A stretch of DNA of 64,000 nucleotides from Streptomyces sp. RKAG290 (GTDB lineage Bacteria; Actinomycetota; Actinomycetes; Streptomycetales; Streptomycetaceae), in assembly GCF_023701695.1 (NCBI RefSeq), contig NZ_JAJOZC010000001.1, forward strand, positions 7,830,876 through 7,894,875, written 5' to 3'. The notes under the pieces were generated by a model that was not told the DNA's origin, ran no database searches, and saw nothing but the letters and a program-made list of their open reading frames with translations. Within the stretch, counting starts at the first letter, position 1. The number at the start of each line of letters is the position of its first letter. The position numbers and the translations under genes were made by a program. Below are positions 28,291 through 38,446 of the stretch, one piece after another.

Positions 28291-28397
28291 CAGCAAGCAG
28301 AGACAGGGTTCCGCAGGAGGGGCCGGGATGTTGTGCGTGTACGACATCCACACCTCTTGTGGCATGTCCGGATCCATACGAGGACATGCTCCCGCGT

Positions 28398-29317
28398 ATG
28401 AAATGGAGCCGGACGCGTGCACTGGTGCTTGCGCTGCTGGCCGCCGCTTTCGTCGGCTATGCCCTGCTGTTGTGGCAGGGCCCGTGGTGGTTGGACGGCG
28501 ATCGACTACGCCGACGCGATCTCCAGCCGGCGGACGGGGTGGTGATCACGGGGTTCCGGACGACGCTGGTGGCCCTCGGCGCTGGTGCGGTCGCCGGGCA
28601 GGTCTTTTCTACACCGACCGCACGCTGCGGCACACTCGTGACCGGGACCGCGAGCAGGCCGAGATCGCACGGGACGGCCAGGTGACCGCGCGCTATGTGG
28701 AGGCCATCAAACTGCTTGCTTCTGACCGTACGGTCGAGCGCCTGGGCAGCATCTACGCTCTGGAGCGGATCATGCGGGACTCCGCCAAGGACCACCTCAC
28801 GGTGGTCGAGGTCCTCGCGGCGTTCGTCCGAGACCAGGTTTCGATAGCCCCTGATACGGAGTTGGCATCCGCAGCGCAGCTGGAGGAGTCCGTCCAGGCC
28901 GCCTTGACGGTGATGGGGAGAAGGCCGCTGTTGGAGGAGCCGTTCCGTATAGACCTACGGCGTACGGACCTGCGCGGAGCGGACCTTCAGAACGCCCGGC
29001 TGGGGCGTGTACGCCTCGCTGGTGCGCGTCTGGAGGGTGCCAACCTGATTGGAGCGCATCTGGAGCAGGCGTGGCTGCGGGAGGTCCGCCTCAATGGCGC
29101 GTGGCTCGACAGCGCCCACCTTGAAGGCGCGTACCTGAGAGGGGCCGACCTACGCGGCGCGAGTCTCAAGGAGGCTCACCTCGCGCGAACGCGTCTGTTC
29201 GGAGCGGACCTGTCGACGGCAGTCGACCTGACTTCGGATCAGGTGGGCGAGGCGCTGCTCGACGTGGAGACGAGGCTGCCTCCCGCACTGGATGGCACGG
29301 TTCGAGCAGACCCGTGA
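28398..29317 (+). pseudogene. Membrane-anchored pentapeptide-repeat protein, frameshifted
   Basis: The ATG at 28398 begins MKWSRTRALVLALLAAAFVG, a transmembrane segment, with a second one at VVITGFRTTLVALGAGAVAG. Adding a G to 28596-28598 joins it to GLFYTDRTLRHTRDRDREQ, the helical region with RLGSIYALERIMRDSAKDH, then about 17 A(D/N)LxX-type pentapeptides (DLRGADLQNARL to LFGADLS). Two-TM pentapeptide proteins of this layout are common in Streptomyces; function unknown. About 306 residues when repaired. Confidence 0.75.
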
Positions 29318-29345
29318 TCGCCCGGAGAAGTCCTGACCGGCGCCG
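29315..29345. repeat. 31-bp dispersed repeat, copy 2
   Basis: Overlaps the stop codon of the pentapeptide-repeat gene and matches 22995-23025 with two differences. Confidence 0.5.
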
Positions 29346-29411
29346 GCGCCTGTCCTCCTACGGGGCCCGCTCCTGGCGGGCCGCGGAGTGGTGCCGCTCG
29401 TGCGGAGCTGG

Positions 29412-29638
29412 TTAGTCCTGGGTGGCGGCGGGCTGGTCCATTTTTTGACGGAGGCTCAACGGGCGCATGTCCGTCCACACCTCGTTGATGTGCGCGAGAC
29501 ATTCTGCCTTCAGGCCGGTTTTGCCCTCAGCGCGCCACCCCAGGGGAGTTCCTTCTCTGCTGGCCAGAGGCTGTACTGCTCCTCCTCGTTCACAACTACC
29601 TGGTACTTGCGGTTGTCTTCCTCTTCGTTCCAACTCAC
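29412..29638 (-). pseudogene. Orphan MbtH-like protein, frameshifted
   Basis: The GTG ending at 29638 has AGGGGA upstream and gives VSWNEEEDNRKYQVVVNEEE, QYSLWPAEKELPWG. One base is missing from the GGGG that follows. The next frame gives GWRAEGKTGLKAECLAHINE and VWTDMRPLSLRQ. Together these show the MbtH signature: NxExQxSLWP, PxGW, C-x-x-x-I and WTDMRPxSLR, about 75 residues. MbtH proteins bind and activate NRPS adenylation domains. No NRPS is visible in this window, so the partner is elsewhere or lost. Confidence 0.8.
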
Positions 29639-30082
29639 CTTGAGTTCCCCTCAGCTGCTGGTCGGTTGCCAATCTCTGAACGAGGGAAGCGCTACCACGT
29701 CACGTTCCGGCACGCCCCGGACCCGGGCCCGATGCAACGGGGCGGTCGATCTTCAACAGCAAACGGTCATGGTTCAGCGGCTCTGGACATCGAGAGAGCG
29801 GCCTGGCTGGCAGGCTGTTTTGCCTGCTCTGCGCAATTCTGGGGTGATGTGAGTTGCGTCGGAGTTGGCGTTTCTCGTCGAGGTCTGCCGTGGCCGAGGT
29901 GGCCATGGCCACGCCCAACGCACGCACATGCCGAGTTCAGGGTGTCTGCGGGAGCGCGCACGCGATTTCGGTCGTGCCGATGAGTTTTGTGCGGATCAGT
30001 AGTCGATACGGCTGGATGCACCGACAGCGGTGGGCCTGTGCTGGGGACGTTCCAGCGCGGGAGGAAGCAGATGGAGGCTGTG
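29639..30082. other. 440-bp gap without a supported gene
   Basis: Divergent region between the MbtH relic and the flavin monooxygenase. ORFs are shadows. It should hold the monooxygenase promoter. Confidence 0.4.
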
Positions 30083-31339
30083 ATGAGCGTCGACGAATCC
30101 GACCAGGGGCACGCGATCCGGACGGGCGGGCAGGGAACGCGGGTGGGCGTTCCCAGGGTGTTGGTGGCGGGGGCGAGCATCGCGGGGCCCGCGCTGGCTC
30201 ACTGGCTGCGCCGGCGGGGGGCTGAGGTGACGGTGGTGGAGCGGGCTCCCGAGCTGCGACCCGGCGGGCAGGCGGTGGACGCGCGCGGGGTCGCCAAGGA
30301 GGTTATCGGGCGCATGGGTCTGGACGCGGCGGTGCGCGCGGCGTGCACCGACACCGCCGGCGCGCACACCGTGGACGCGGACGGGCAGGTGCTGGAGACC
30401 TTCCGTGCCGACGACGACGGTGGCGACGGGTTCATCGCGGACATCGAGATTCTGCGCGGGGACCTGTCCAAGGTGCTCTACGACGACACCCGCGACGGCG
30501 TCGAGTACCTCTTCGGCGACCGGATCGCCGGGCTCGCTCAGGACGCGGACGGGGTCGACGTGGTCTTCGCGGGCGGCGACCGGCGGCGCTTCGACTTGGT
30601 GGTCGGGGCAGACGGGCTCCACTCGGAGCTGCGAGGGATGGTCTTCGGGCCGCACGAGCGGTTCCTCCGCCACCTCGGGCAGGTGCTGGCCTTCTACAGT
30701 GTGCCCAACGAGTTCGGGCTGGACCGCTGGCTGCTGGAGTACCAGGATCAGGAGTCCGGGCGCTCCGCCCTCCTGCGGCCCATCCAGGACGCCACCCGGG
30801 CGATGACCATGTTCTACTTCGCCTCGGCCGGCTTCGAGGTCGACCACCGTGACGTCGCGGCCCAGAAGGCCCTGCTGCGGGAGCGGATGTCGGGCCTGGG
30901 CTGGTGGACCCCGGACATCCTCGCGCACCTGGACGACGCCCCGGACTTCTACCTCGACCAGGTCGCCCAGGTGGTGATGGACCGCTGGTCGAGTGGACGA
31001 GTGGGGCTCCTCGGAGACGCGGCGTTCAGCTCGTCGCCGATGTCCGGGCAGGGCACCGGGCTGGCCCTGGTCGGCGCCTACCTGCTGGCCGGAGAGCTGG
31101 CCGCTGCCGGATGGGACCCCGACGCCGGGTTCGCCCGCTACGAGGCGCGGATGCGCTCGTTCGTCGAGGCCAACCAGGAAATCGGCCGGTTGAACGCCCG
31201 CAGTCGCGACGTCCCCGGGCCAGACGCCGAGCCGCGCCCCGACTTCGCCGGTGAATGGTTCACGGACCTGGTCGGGCGCGCGATCAACGGCGTCGAGCTG
31301 CCCGACTACGCGGGGGTGCCGGACTCCGCCAAGCCGTAG
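30083..31339 (+). CDS. FAD-dependent monooxygenase (PHBH fold)
   Basis: 418 residues. The FAD motif is RVLVAGASIAGPALAHWLRR with VVERAPELRPGGQ. The DG motif is DLVVGADGLHSELR. The GD motif is VGLLGDAAFSSSPMSGQGTG, contacting the ribityl chain. This is the FAD_binding_3 family of aromatic or tetracycline-type hydroxylases, using NAD(P)H and O2. ATG 30083 has GGAGG 5 bases upstream; ATG 30071, with GGAGGA before it, is an equally possible start. It is isolated, so the role may be catabolic, drug-modifying or tailoring. Confidence 0.88.
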   Translation: MSVDESDQGHAIRTGGQGTRVGVPRVLVAGASIAGPALAHWLRRRGAEVTVVERAPELRPGGQAVDARGVAKEVIGRMGLDAAVRAACTDTAGAHTVDADGQVLETFRADDDGGDGFIADIEILRGDLSKVLYDDTRDGVEYLFGDRIAGLAQDADGVDVVFAGGDRRRFDLVVGADGLHSELRGMVFGPHERFLRHLGQVLAFYSVPNEFGLDRWLLEYQDQESGRSALLRPIQDATRAMTMFYFASAGFEVDHRDVAAQKALLRERMSGLGWWTPDILAHLDDAPDFYLDQVAQVVMDRWSSGRVGLLGDAAFSSSPMSGQGTGLALVGAYLLAGELAAAGWDPDAGFARYEARMRSFVEANQEIGRLNARSRDVPGPDAEPRPDFAGEWFTDLVGRAINGVELPDYAGVPDSAKP

Positions 31340-31841
31340 GTGACCCACGACGCGTCGAGAGAAGCCGCGCTTTGGTAGGGCACCCGGACGACCTCCGCTC
31401 ATGCTGCATGGTGCGCGCGGGGGCGTCCGTGCGCCGCCACTGTCGCGGCCGGCTGGTGGAGGCGCACGTGCCCCTGCAGCGCAAGGTGGGCGGGCATGAC
31501 GACCTCGACAGCAGACCGCGCGCGATGGAGGTTCTCTCCCACCCAGAAAGCTCAAAATCTATGCTTGTCAAACTAGACTTTGCTTGTTGGCGCAGCTATG
31601 GTTCCTGTCGTGGTCAAGGCTGGCATGCCCGGGCGGAGCCGAATGACCAGGCAGAAGGGCGCGACTGTCTTCGGGCTGCGGGCGTTCGCCTGGAAGCGCG
31701 GCACCGGGTGCAAGCCAGCTCAGACGCAGGAGGGGTGACGGGGCAGGTAGCCGAAAAGTTCTCCCGCAGGCCACGGAGCGGTTCGCCCATCTCAGCAGCA
31801 GGTGCCAGCACTAGGTAACGGTAAGTGAGGGAAAGATCGCG
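31340..31841. other. 500-bp gap upstream of the sigma factor
   Basis: No supported gene. A locally AT-rich patch at about 31550-31600 is a reasonable place for a promoter, but I assign no boxes. Confidence 0.4.
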
Positions 31842-32708
31842 ATGTCGACACGCGAATGTGTGCAGCAGACGGCTGCTGATGCCGGCCCGGCGGCGCTCCC
31901 GAAGATCGCCGTCCCGCAGGAGATCGCACCGAAGGACGCCCGAGCGATCAGCAGGCTGTTCTTCGACCGGCTGCCGACCCTCGAAGAGGGCACCGCGGAA
32001 TACCAGTACGCGCGCAACACCCTCATCGAGATGAACCTGTCGTTGGTGTACTTCGTGGCCGCCCGCTACCGCAACCGCGGCAGCGGTGAGATGGAAGACA
32101 TCGTGCAGGTGGGCACCATCGGTCTCATCAAAGCCATCGACCGCTTCGAGCTGTCCCGCGAAGTCGAGTTCACCTCCTTCGCGATCCCTTACATCAGCGG
32201 CGAGATCAAGCGGTTCTTCCGCGACACCACGTGGTCGGTCCACGTTCCAAGGCGCCTTCAGGAACTCCGGGTCGTCCTCGCGAGGGTCAAGGAGGAGCTC
32301 GCCACGGGCCTGGGCCGGGAGGCCACAGTCGCCGAACTGGCCGGGCACCTGAAGATCAGTGAAGAGGACGTCGTCGAGGGTCTCATCGCCTCCAACGGCT
32401 ACACTGCGGCCTCCCTCGACGTGCCCGTCGACACAGGCGAGAGCAGCCCTGGCGCGGCGCCCCGGACCCCCGCCGACCTCATTGGTGGCTGCGACCCCCG
32501 GATGGAACTGGTCGAGAACCTCCACTCCCTCGCCCCCTTGCTCGAGACCCTGGACGAGCGGGAGCGTGCCATTGTCCAGATGCGTTTCGGGCAGGAGATG
32601 ACCCAGGCTCAGATCGGCGAACAGCTCGGGCTTTCCCAGATGCACGTCTCACGCCTGCTCATCCGGATCCTCGGCCGCCTCCGAGAGGGCATCCTCACGG
32701 AGGACTGA
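31842..32708 (+). CDS. SigB/SigF-type RNA polymerase sigma factor
   Basis: 288 residues. Region 2 is LIEMNLSLVYFVAARYRNRG, DIVQVGTIGLIKAIDRFE and FTSFAIPYISGEIKRFFRD. Region 3 is VPRRLQELRVVLARVKEELA. Region 4 is LDERERAIVQMRFGQEMTQA and IGEQLGLSQMHVSRLL. This is the group 3 stress/sporulation class. Start ATG has GAGGGAAAG upstream. No anti-sigma or antagonist gene is adjacent, which is unusual for this class, although a STAS scrap lies at 39.1 kb. Confidence 0.92.
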   Translation: MSTRECVQQTAADAGPAALPKIAVPQEIAPKDARAISRLFFDRLPTLEEGTAEYQYARNTLIEMNLSLVYFVAARYRNRGSGEMEDIVQVGTIGLIKAIDRFELSREVEFTSFAIPYISGEIKRFFRDTTWSVHVPRRLQELRVVLARVKEELATGLGREATVAELAGHLKISEEDVVEGLIASNGYTAASLDVPVDTGESSPGAAPRTPADLIGGCDPRMELVENLHSLAPLLETLDERERAIVQMRFGQEMTQAQIGEQLGLSQMHVSRLLIRILGRLREGILTED

Positions 32709-33496
32709 TCGACGCCCAGTCCGCCTGGCCCTGAGGACGCGGGCCGTCACCACCGAAGCCCGGTAAGGGGCGGGCAACGCTGGAGCAGGCCGCGAAGAAG
32801 GTCGCACTGCACCCCGAGCCGGCGGGCGCAGCGCTCGCCCGCGTCCGGGAGCGGCCATGCGGGGCGGGAGCCAATGGACAACCGGGCCCGTGTCAGACCG
32901 GCCCGGGGCACGACTCGTACCTGTCCGGCGTCGGCGTCGGCTTCTGCGGTGAGAGCGACGCGGGTCCCGTCGATGCCGCCTCACTCGCTGATCCAGGACG
33001 CCTTCGGTCGGCCGTCGCCACGTCAGACCACCAACCACGCACCATGGTCCGATCCCCATCATCGCCGTCGAAATACGCCATGCGCAGGGGATCCTCCCCT
33101 CGCAGATACCGAAGCCGGGCCGTCGGGCACCCAGGTCATGGAGGGTGCCCGACGGCCGGGCGGGTTCAGCTACCGCCTACGGCGCCTCAGGCAGACGGCA
33201 GAGGACAGGCGTGGGTGTCGGGGAAGGCTCCCAACAGATCCGGGCGCGCTGGAATCAGATGTTGAGCGGGTCTCGACCCACACCACGTGGCATCTCTGAC
33301 TGACCGACTTGGCCCAGATGGGCTGGGAACCCCATGAGATCGCCGAGACCGCCGAGGACGACGTCCGCACTGCGTCGTCGGAAGAGGGCCGGACCTCGGG
33401 CGACTGTCAAGACCGCACCAAGCTATGCCGTCCTTGTCCTGTGTGTCGCGACGGTGTGGAAGGGTGCCAACGTTGTCAGTGACAGGGGGAGAGGCT
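32709..33496. other. 790-bp gap with remnant and repeat
   Basis: No intact gene. It contains one copy of a 50-bp repeat also present at 41 kb, and short minus-strand ORFs without motifs. Probably decayed coding sequence. Confidence 0.4.
32779..32828. repeat. 50-bp dispersed direct repeat, copy 1
   Basis: About 88% identical to 40983-41032. Both would encode LEQAA-KV-LHPEPAG in the same frame (with a stop in copy 2), so they look like two relics of one gene family. Confidence 0.55.
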
Positions 33497-34111
33497 GTGG
33501 GTAAACAGGATGTGCGCAAGATGCTGCGGGAAATGGCGACCGGGGAGCCAGTTCAGGTCACCAGTGGCATGTCGTCCATTGACAATCTCGCCGAACTCGG
33601 CGTTGTAGCCGAGCAGTTCGGGTACCAGTACGTCGACGTACGGCGGGGCGGCGGGTATGTGATGTCCCTCGTGGCCGACCCCGCCCCGCGGGCCCGTGCG
33701 CGGGCCGCGCAGAACTGGGCGCAATATCCCAACGCCGTTGACGGGGGCGCGTTGCCGCCCTTCGTACCCGCCGCGTTCCAGCTCCTCAAGGCCCGCATCA
33801 CGTTCGACCTCACCAGCGAGTACTCCGACAAGCAACGGTTGATCATCGCGAGTCTCGGCATCACCGTGATGGCCGTGAGTGTCGTCGCCTTGTTCGGCGC
33901 GGACACCACCTCCTTCGTCGTCGCTGGCGTCGTCTGGGTCCTACTGATGTGTCTCATACCCATCTTGAACGTCGCCGGTCGACGCTACAAAGCCAAGTAC
34001 GCCGGCCGGCTGGCGGCTGCGGGGTTCACGCCGGTGACCGACGAGAGGGGCCGGCTGCGGTACCTGCCGCCGGGCGGCCAGCTTCCCGGGCGTGGCAATC
34101 CTTTCGCCTGA
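33497..34111 (+). CDS. Two-TM hypothetical membrane protein
   Basis: 204 residues from GTG 33497, which follows GGGGGAGAGG. The N-terminal 110 residues are soluble (KMLREMATGEPVQVTSGM, then YVDVRRGGGYVMSLV). Hydrophobic helices follow at LIIASLGITVMAVSVVALFG and FVVAGVVWVLLMCLIPILNV, with a cytoplasmic basic tail. No known family. Confidence 0.7.
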   Translation: MGKQDVRKMLREMATGEPVQVTSGMSSIDNLAELGVVAEQFGYQYVDVRRGGGYVMSLVADPAPRARARAAQNWAQYPNAVDGGALPPFVPAAFQLLKARITFDLTSEYSDKQRLIIASLGITVMAVSVVALFGADTTSFVVAGVVWVLLMCLIPILNVAGRRYKAKYAGRLAAAGFTPVTDERGRLRYLPPGGQLPGRGNPFA

Positions 34112-34391
34112 GGAATTGCGACGAGTTTCCCGCCGCGCCCCGCCGGGTCCCATCCGGGCGCCCGATCCCTCAACGCAGGGCCCTGCGCTCCTCGCTATCC
34201 TCCACCGAAGCCAACACCGCTCAACACCTGCCGCCCAACTTCAGTCCCACGCGCCCTCAGGTCGGCGAAGGTCAGCCGACCGCGCAAGCAGGCAGCCATT
34301 CCACCGGTGAGACATCGGCGTGCCTCACTGAGCCTTTTCCAACCTGTGCTGGCGGCTGTGCAGGGCAACAATCGCAGGGCTGCTCCCGGGC
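34112..34391. other. 280-bp gap without a gene
   Basis: Convergent intergenic space between the membrane protein and the DUF2283 gene; nothing recognisable. Confidence 0.4.
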
Positions 34392-34637
34392 TCAACTGCC
34401 CTCGGAGTCCAGCCGCTCGGCGACTTGGAGCACGTACTCGGGGAGCTTCGACGTGGCGGCCAGGACCTCGATACCGATGAGGCGGCCCTGCTCGTCGAAG
34501 TCGAGGTTGACCATGCCGTCGACATCGATCGGATCGCAGGGATAGGTATGTGCTGATCTCACACTGACCTGTGGGTCGGTGAAGTATATGTACGCCGCGT
34601 TCACGGTCTTGTCGTAGGTGACTTTGACATCAGGCAC
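34392..34637 (-). CDS. DUF2283 domain protein
   Basis: 81 residues: VKVTYDKTVNAAYIYFTD, then IDVDGMVNLDFDEQGRLIGI and EVLAATSKLPEYVL. This is the full-length pattern of DUF2283, small beta-rich proteins often near regulators or toxin-antitoxin-like loci. It is 39 bp from an IS5 fragment and downstream of a broken Scr1-type regulator on the same strand, so it may once have followed that regulator. Confidence 0.85.
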   Translation of the reverse strand: MPDVKVTYDKTVNAAYIYFTDPQVSVRSAHTYPCDPIDVDGMVNLDFDEQGRLIGIEVLAATSKLPEYVLQVAERLDSEGS

Positions 34638-34676
34638 GATGCTGGGGTCCTTTCTGCGTTGTTGGTTCCGGGCTCG

Positions 34677-34985
34677 TCAGTGCGCTGCGAGCTGCAGGGC
34701 GAGGACGGCCTTGACGATGGTGTTGACGCGGGTCGTACCGCAACGGAGTTTGCGCAGGAGGCGCCACGACTTGAGAGTGGCCATGGCCTGCTCGCCGATA
34801 GCGCGGATCTTGGCGTGGGAGGCGTTGACGGCTCGTTGGCCTGTGGAGAGTTTGCCCCAGCGGCCGCGGTAGGGGATGCGGACGGTGCCGCCTGCTCCTT
34901 GGTACGCCTTGTCCGCCCAGCAGCGGATGCCCGCTTGGGTCAGTGCGGCGGGGATGCCGTGGGTGGGGGTGGCCTTGATGTCCAA
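34677..34985 (-). mobile_element. IS5-family transposase C-terminal fragment
   Basis: 102 residues ending the transposase: DIKATPTHGIPAALTQAG, CWADKAYQGAGGTVRIPYRG, then HAKIRAIGEQAMATLKSW and LLRKLRCGTT. The N-terminal half with the first DDE aspartates is missing; at 34985 the sequence switches directly into a regulator gene. Non-functional. Confidence 0.85.
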
Positions 34986-35440
34986 GGGCCCTCGACGGAG
35001 ACGAGAGTGTCGTCGTAGACGTGGAAGGGCTCCTGCGGCCAGAGAGCCCGCTTTCGTGTCGCCATCGGGATGATGCCCAACGAGACGGCCGGCAGCGCCC
35101 CGGCCGTCAGAAGATGACCGAGCTGGGCCGCCGCGTCAGCAGCGGTCCCCAGCTGGTAGTACAGCACCGACTCCTCTATGAGAAGCAGACACCTGTGGCC
35201 TGGCTCATGGATCACCTCGGAGCGTTTGACCCTGGCCACGGCCGCTTCCGCACCATCGTCGGGAATGTCGAGGAGGCGGGCGTTCACGCTGAGCAGCGCA
35301 CCGGCGTAGCCGACGGTCTGGACGAGGCCGGGCACGCTTGTGGGCGAGTACACCCGGAACACCCGGGTCGACCGGTATAGCCGCACATAGCTGTCCTACA
35401 GCTGCCGCAGGCCGGTGCGGACCCGGCGTCGCTGCAGCCT
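34986..35440 (-). pseudogene. Scr1-family (DUF5753) XRE regulator, broken by the IS5 fragment
   Basis: The minus strand reads RVRTGLRQL, an in-frame TAG, then DSYVRLYRSTRVFRVYSPTS, PGLVQTVGYAGALLSV, KRSEVIHEPGHRCLLLIEES and MATRKRALWPQEPFHVYDDT. It joins IS5 sequence at about 34985. This is the ligand-binding DUF5753 region of XRE regulators that in Streptomyces pair with small DUF397 proteins. The N-terminal DNA-binding helix-turn-helix is missing or unreadable. Confidence 0.7.
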
Positions 35441-35497
35441 TCATGGGGACTCCCGAGAGCTCCGACCGGGATGCTGGGGGGGTACATGGACGACCAG

Positions 35498-35511
35498 GGA
35501 GAGCGCTCCCC
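35498..35511. promoter_or_regulatory. LacI-type operator-like palindrome upstream of GH92
   Basis: GGAGAGCGCTCCCC has a perfect GAGCGCTC core with one mismatched pair outside. It resembles LacI-family boxes such as CebR's TGGGAGCGCTCCCA. It lies 246 bp before the mannosidase start; a similar perfect site precedes GH64. Confidence 0.45.
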
Positions 35512-35756
35512 GAAGCTAGTCAGCGCGCATGGCCACGTCAACGGTCTAGACGTGTAGTCGGATCAATCGGTAGTCATTCTCCGCTCACAGCTCTCCGTTC
35601 CGGAAATTCAACGGCCTTTGCTCCGACGTCTGTTGGTCACTGTTCGCGATTTCGGTCGTTTGCGTTGACAAGCGTTGTTCCCCTGCCCTTTGCTTTCGGG
35701 GATTCACCCCCACCGGTCCGGTGACAGTCATGCTGTCCGTACCTGGAGCCGCAACG

Positions 35757-38367
35757 ATGAAACGATGGCGCATTTCCCTCGCGACCTGTCTGCTCTTCTT
35801 GGGACTCGCCGCGCCGAACACTGTCGCGCAGGCCGCCACGCCGGCCGCGGTGAGCGATCCCGCCTCCCTGGTCAATCCACTGCTGGGCACCTCCAACGGG
35901 GGCAACACCTTCCCGGAGCAGACGCCCCGTTCGGCATGGTCTCCTGGAGCCCCGATACGAACTCCCGCCCACCCGGCGGGAACTACGCATACTCTGACAA
36001 CGTTGTCACCGGGTTCAGTCTGAATCACATCTCCGGACCCGGCTGCGGCGCGATGGGCGACATCCCGGTCCTGCCGACCACCGGTGGCATCGATGGAAAC
36101 GCGACCGTCGGCTTCTCGCACAGCAACGAGACGGCGAGCGCGGGCGCGTACTCGGTCAACCTCAACAACGGGGTCAACACCGAGCTGACCACGACCGCCC
36201 GTTCCGGCATGGCGCGCTTCACGTTCCCGGCAACCACGCAGGCCAATCTGCTGTTCAAGCTGAACGCCGACAAGGCCACCAACCTGCACTTCAACAAGGT
36301 GAGCAGCACCGAGGTCAGCGGCTCCGTGGACGCCGGCCTCTTCTGCGCGTCGGCCCCGTCCTACACCGCGTACTTCGACATGGTCTTCGACCAGCCGTTC
36401 ACCACCAGCGGCACCTTCAACGGCGGCAATTCGCTCACCTTCGACACGACCGGCAACCGCACGGTGCAGGCCAAGGTCGGCCTGTCGTACGTCTCGATCG
36501 CGGGAGCCACGGCCAACCGCCAGTCGGAGAACCCGAACTGGGACTTCACCGGCACCCGGACCGCCGCACACAACGCGTGGAACAACGTACTCGGCAAGAT
36601 CGCTGTCACCGGTGGCACGTCCGACCAGCGACAAGTCTTCTACACCTCGCTCTACCACTCGCTGCTGCACCCGAATCTGCTCAGCGACAGCGACGGGAGG
36701 TACTGGGGATTCGACAAGAAGGTCCACACGCTGGCCGCAGGCCAGAAGGCGCAGTACGGCACCTACTCCGGGTGGGACATCTACCGCACTCAGGCGCAGC
36801 TGGAGGCGCTGGTCGCCCCCCAGCAGGCGAGCGACAGCGCCCAGTCGCTGGTGAACGACTACGAGCAGGCCGGTTTCTTCCCGAAGTGGTCGCTGAACTC
36901 AGCCGAGACGCAGGTGATGAACGGCGACCCCGGTCCGGCGATCATCGCGGACTACTACGCCTTCGGGGCGCGGAACTTCGACACCGCTGCGGCCAAGGCG
37001 GACATGGTCAAGGAAGGCACCACCACCAACCCGATCCGCATGGGTCTGGACCTGCAGACCAAGTACGGCTACCTGCCGTCCGACGGCTCCTACCCACGGG
37101 ACTTCTACGGCTCGGTGGCCACGCTCCTGGAGTACAGCGCACAGGACTTCGCGACCTCCGCATTCGCGGGCGCGCTGGGGGACATCACCACTCAGTCGCA
37201 GTTCGCCAACCGCGCGCAGGACTGGAGGAACAACTTCAACGCCTCCAGCGGCTTCATGCAGCCCAAGCAGCTCAACGGCTCCTGGAAACCGGGATTCGAC
37301 CCGGCCAGCAGTGATCAGTTCGTGGAGGGGACGTCCTGGCAGTACACCGGGGCGGTGCCGCACAACATCCGCGGGCTGGCCGATGCCATGGGCGGCGACA
37401 GCAAGTACATCAGTTACCTGGACAGCGTGCTGTCCGACTTCCACGGCTCCGGCGGCTCGCACGCCGACCTGGGAAACGAGCCATCCATTGAGCTGCCGTG
37501 GGAGTACGACTACGTGGGCCAGCCCTGGAAGACCCAGAAGATTGTCCGCCAGGTCCAGGACCAGCTGTGGCCGAACGACCCGGCGAAGTGGGGCGTCGGA
37601 AACGACGACCTGGGCACCATGAGTGCCTGGTACGTCTGGTCCGCGATGGGCTTCTACCCCGAGACCCCCGGTACCTCCGACCTCGCGCTGGGCAGCCCGC
37701 TGTTCACCCACGTGGACGTGACGCTGGGCAACGGCCGGCACATGGTCGTCAACGCTCCGCAGGCCGCCGACAACGCCCCTACGCCCAGAGCGCCACCCTC
37801 AACGGCGCCAACTGGAACAACGCCTACCTGCCCGCCGACTTCGCCACGGGCGGCGGGACACTCGGCCTCACCCTGGGCACCAGTGCCAACACCGGGTGGG
37901 CCGCCGCGGCGTCCTCCGCGCCGCCGTCGTACAACGGCAACGGTGGCACCAAGCCGCCGGGTCCGCCGGTGGGTCGCTCCGGTCCGGTGACGTCGGCGAC
38001 CGGCGGCAAGTGCCTCGACGACGACACCGCGTCAACGACGAACGGCAACAAAATCCAGATCTGGACCTGCAACAACTCCGCCGCCCAGCAGGTCACGGTG
38101 GCCGCAGACGGGTCCTTGCAGCTCCTGGGCAAGTGCGTGGAGGTCACCGGCAACGGTGGAACCGCCAATGGCACCCTGATCGAGCTCTGGGACTGCAACG
38201 GCGGCAACAACCAAAAGTGGACCTACGCGGCCTCCACCGGCGCACTGGTCAACCCCCAGTCCGGCCGCTGCCTCGACGTACCCAACGCGAGCACCGCCGA
38301 CGGCACCCAACTGGAGATCTGGGACTGCCACGCCGGGAACAACCAGAAGTGGAGCCTGCCCCAGTAG
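35757..38367 (+). pseudogene. GH92 alpha-mannosidase with ricin-type lectin domain, two frameshifts
   Basis: ATG 35757 (GGAG upstream) opens a signal peptide, MKRWRISLATCLLFLGLAAP. The GH92 body has PFGMVSWSPDTNSRPPGGNY, HISGPGCGAMGDIPVLP, YGTYSGWDIYRTQ, HADLGNEPSIELPWEYD and NDDLGTMSAWYVWSAMGFYP. A ricin-B-like lectin ends the protein, with GKCVEVTGN, WDCNGGNNQKW and GRCLDVPNA. Frame is lost at CCC 35912-35914 and CCCC 37776-37779; one added C at each gives about 869 residues. GH92 enzymes remove alpha-1,2 (or 1,3) mannose with Ca2+, from N-glycans or fungal mannan. Confidence 0.88.
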
Positions 38368-38408
38368 TAAAGCCGAGGCGCTTCCCCCACCCTCCCCACG
38401 CACGATGG

Positions 38409-38439
38409 CACGCCCGTGCGCACCCCGCGCACGGGCGTG
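38409..38439 (+). terminator. Strong hairpin terminator after GH92
   Basis: CACGCCCGTGCGC pairs perfectly with GCGCACGGGCGTG around a five-base loop, 42 bases after the stop. Confidence 0.75.
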
Positions 38440-38446
38440 GCCCGCC

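Noticed and set aside
29690..30070. Possible regulator gene divergent from the monooxygenase
   Set aside because: No helix-turn-helix or continuous coding frame found on either strand.
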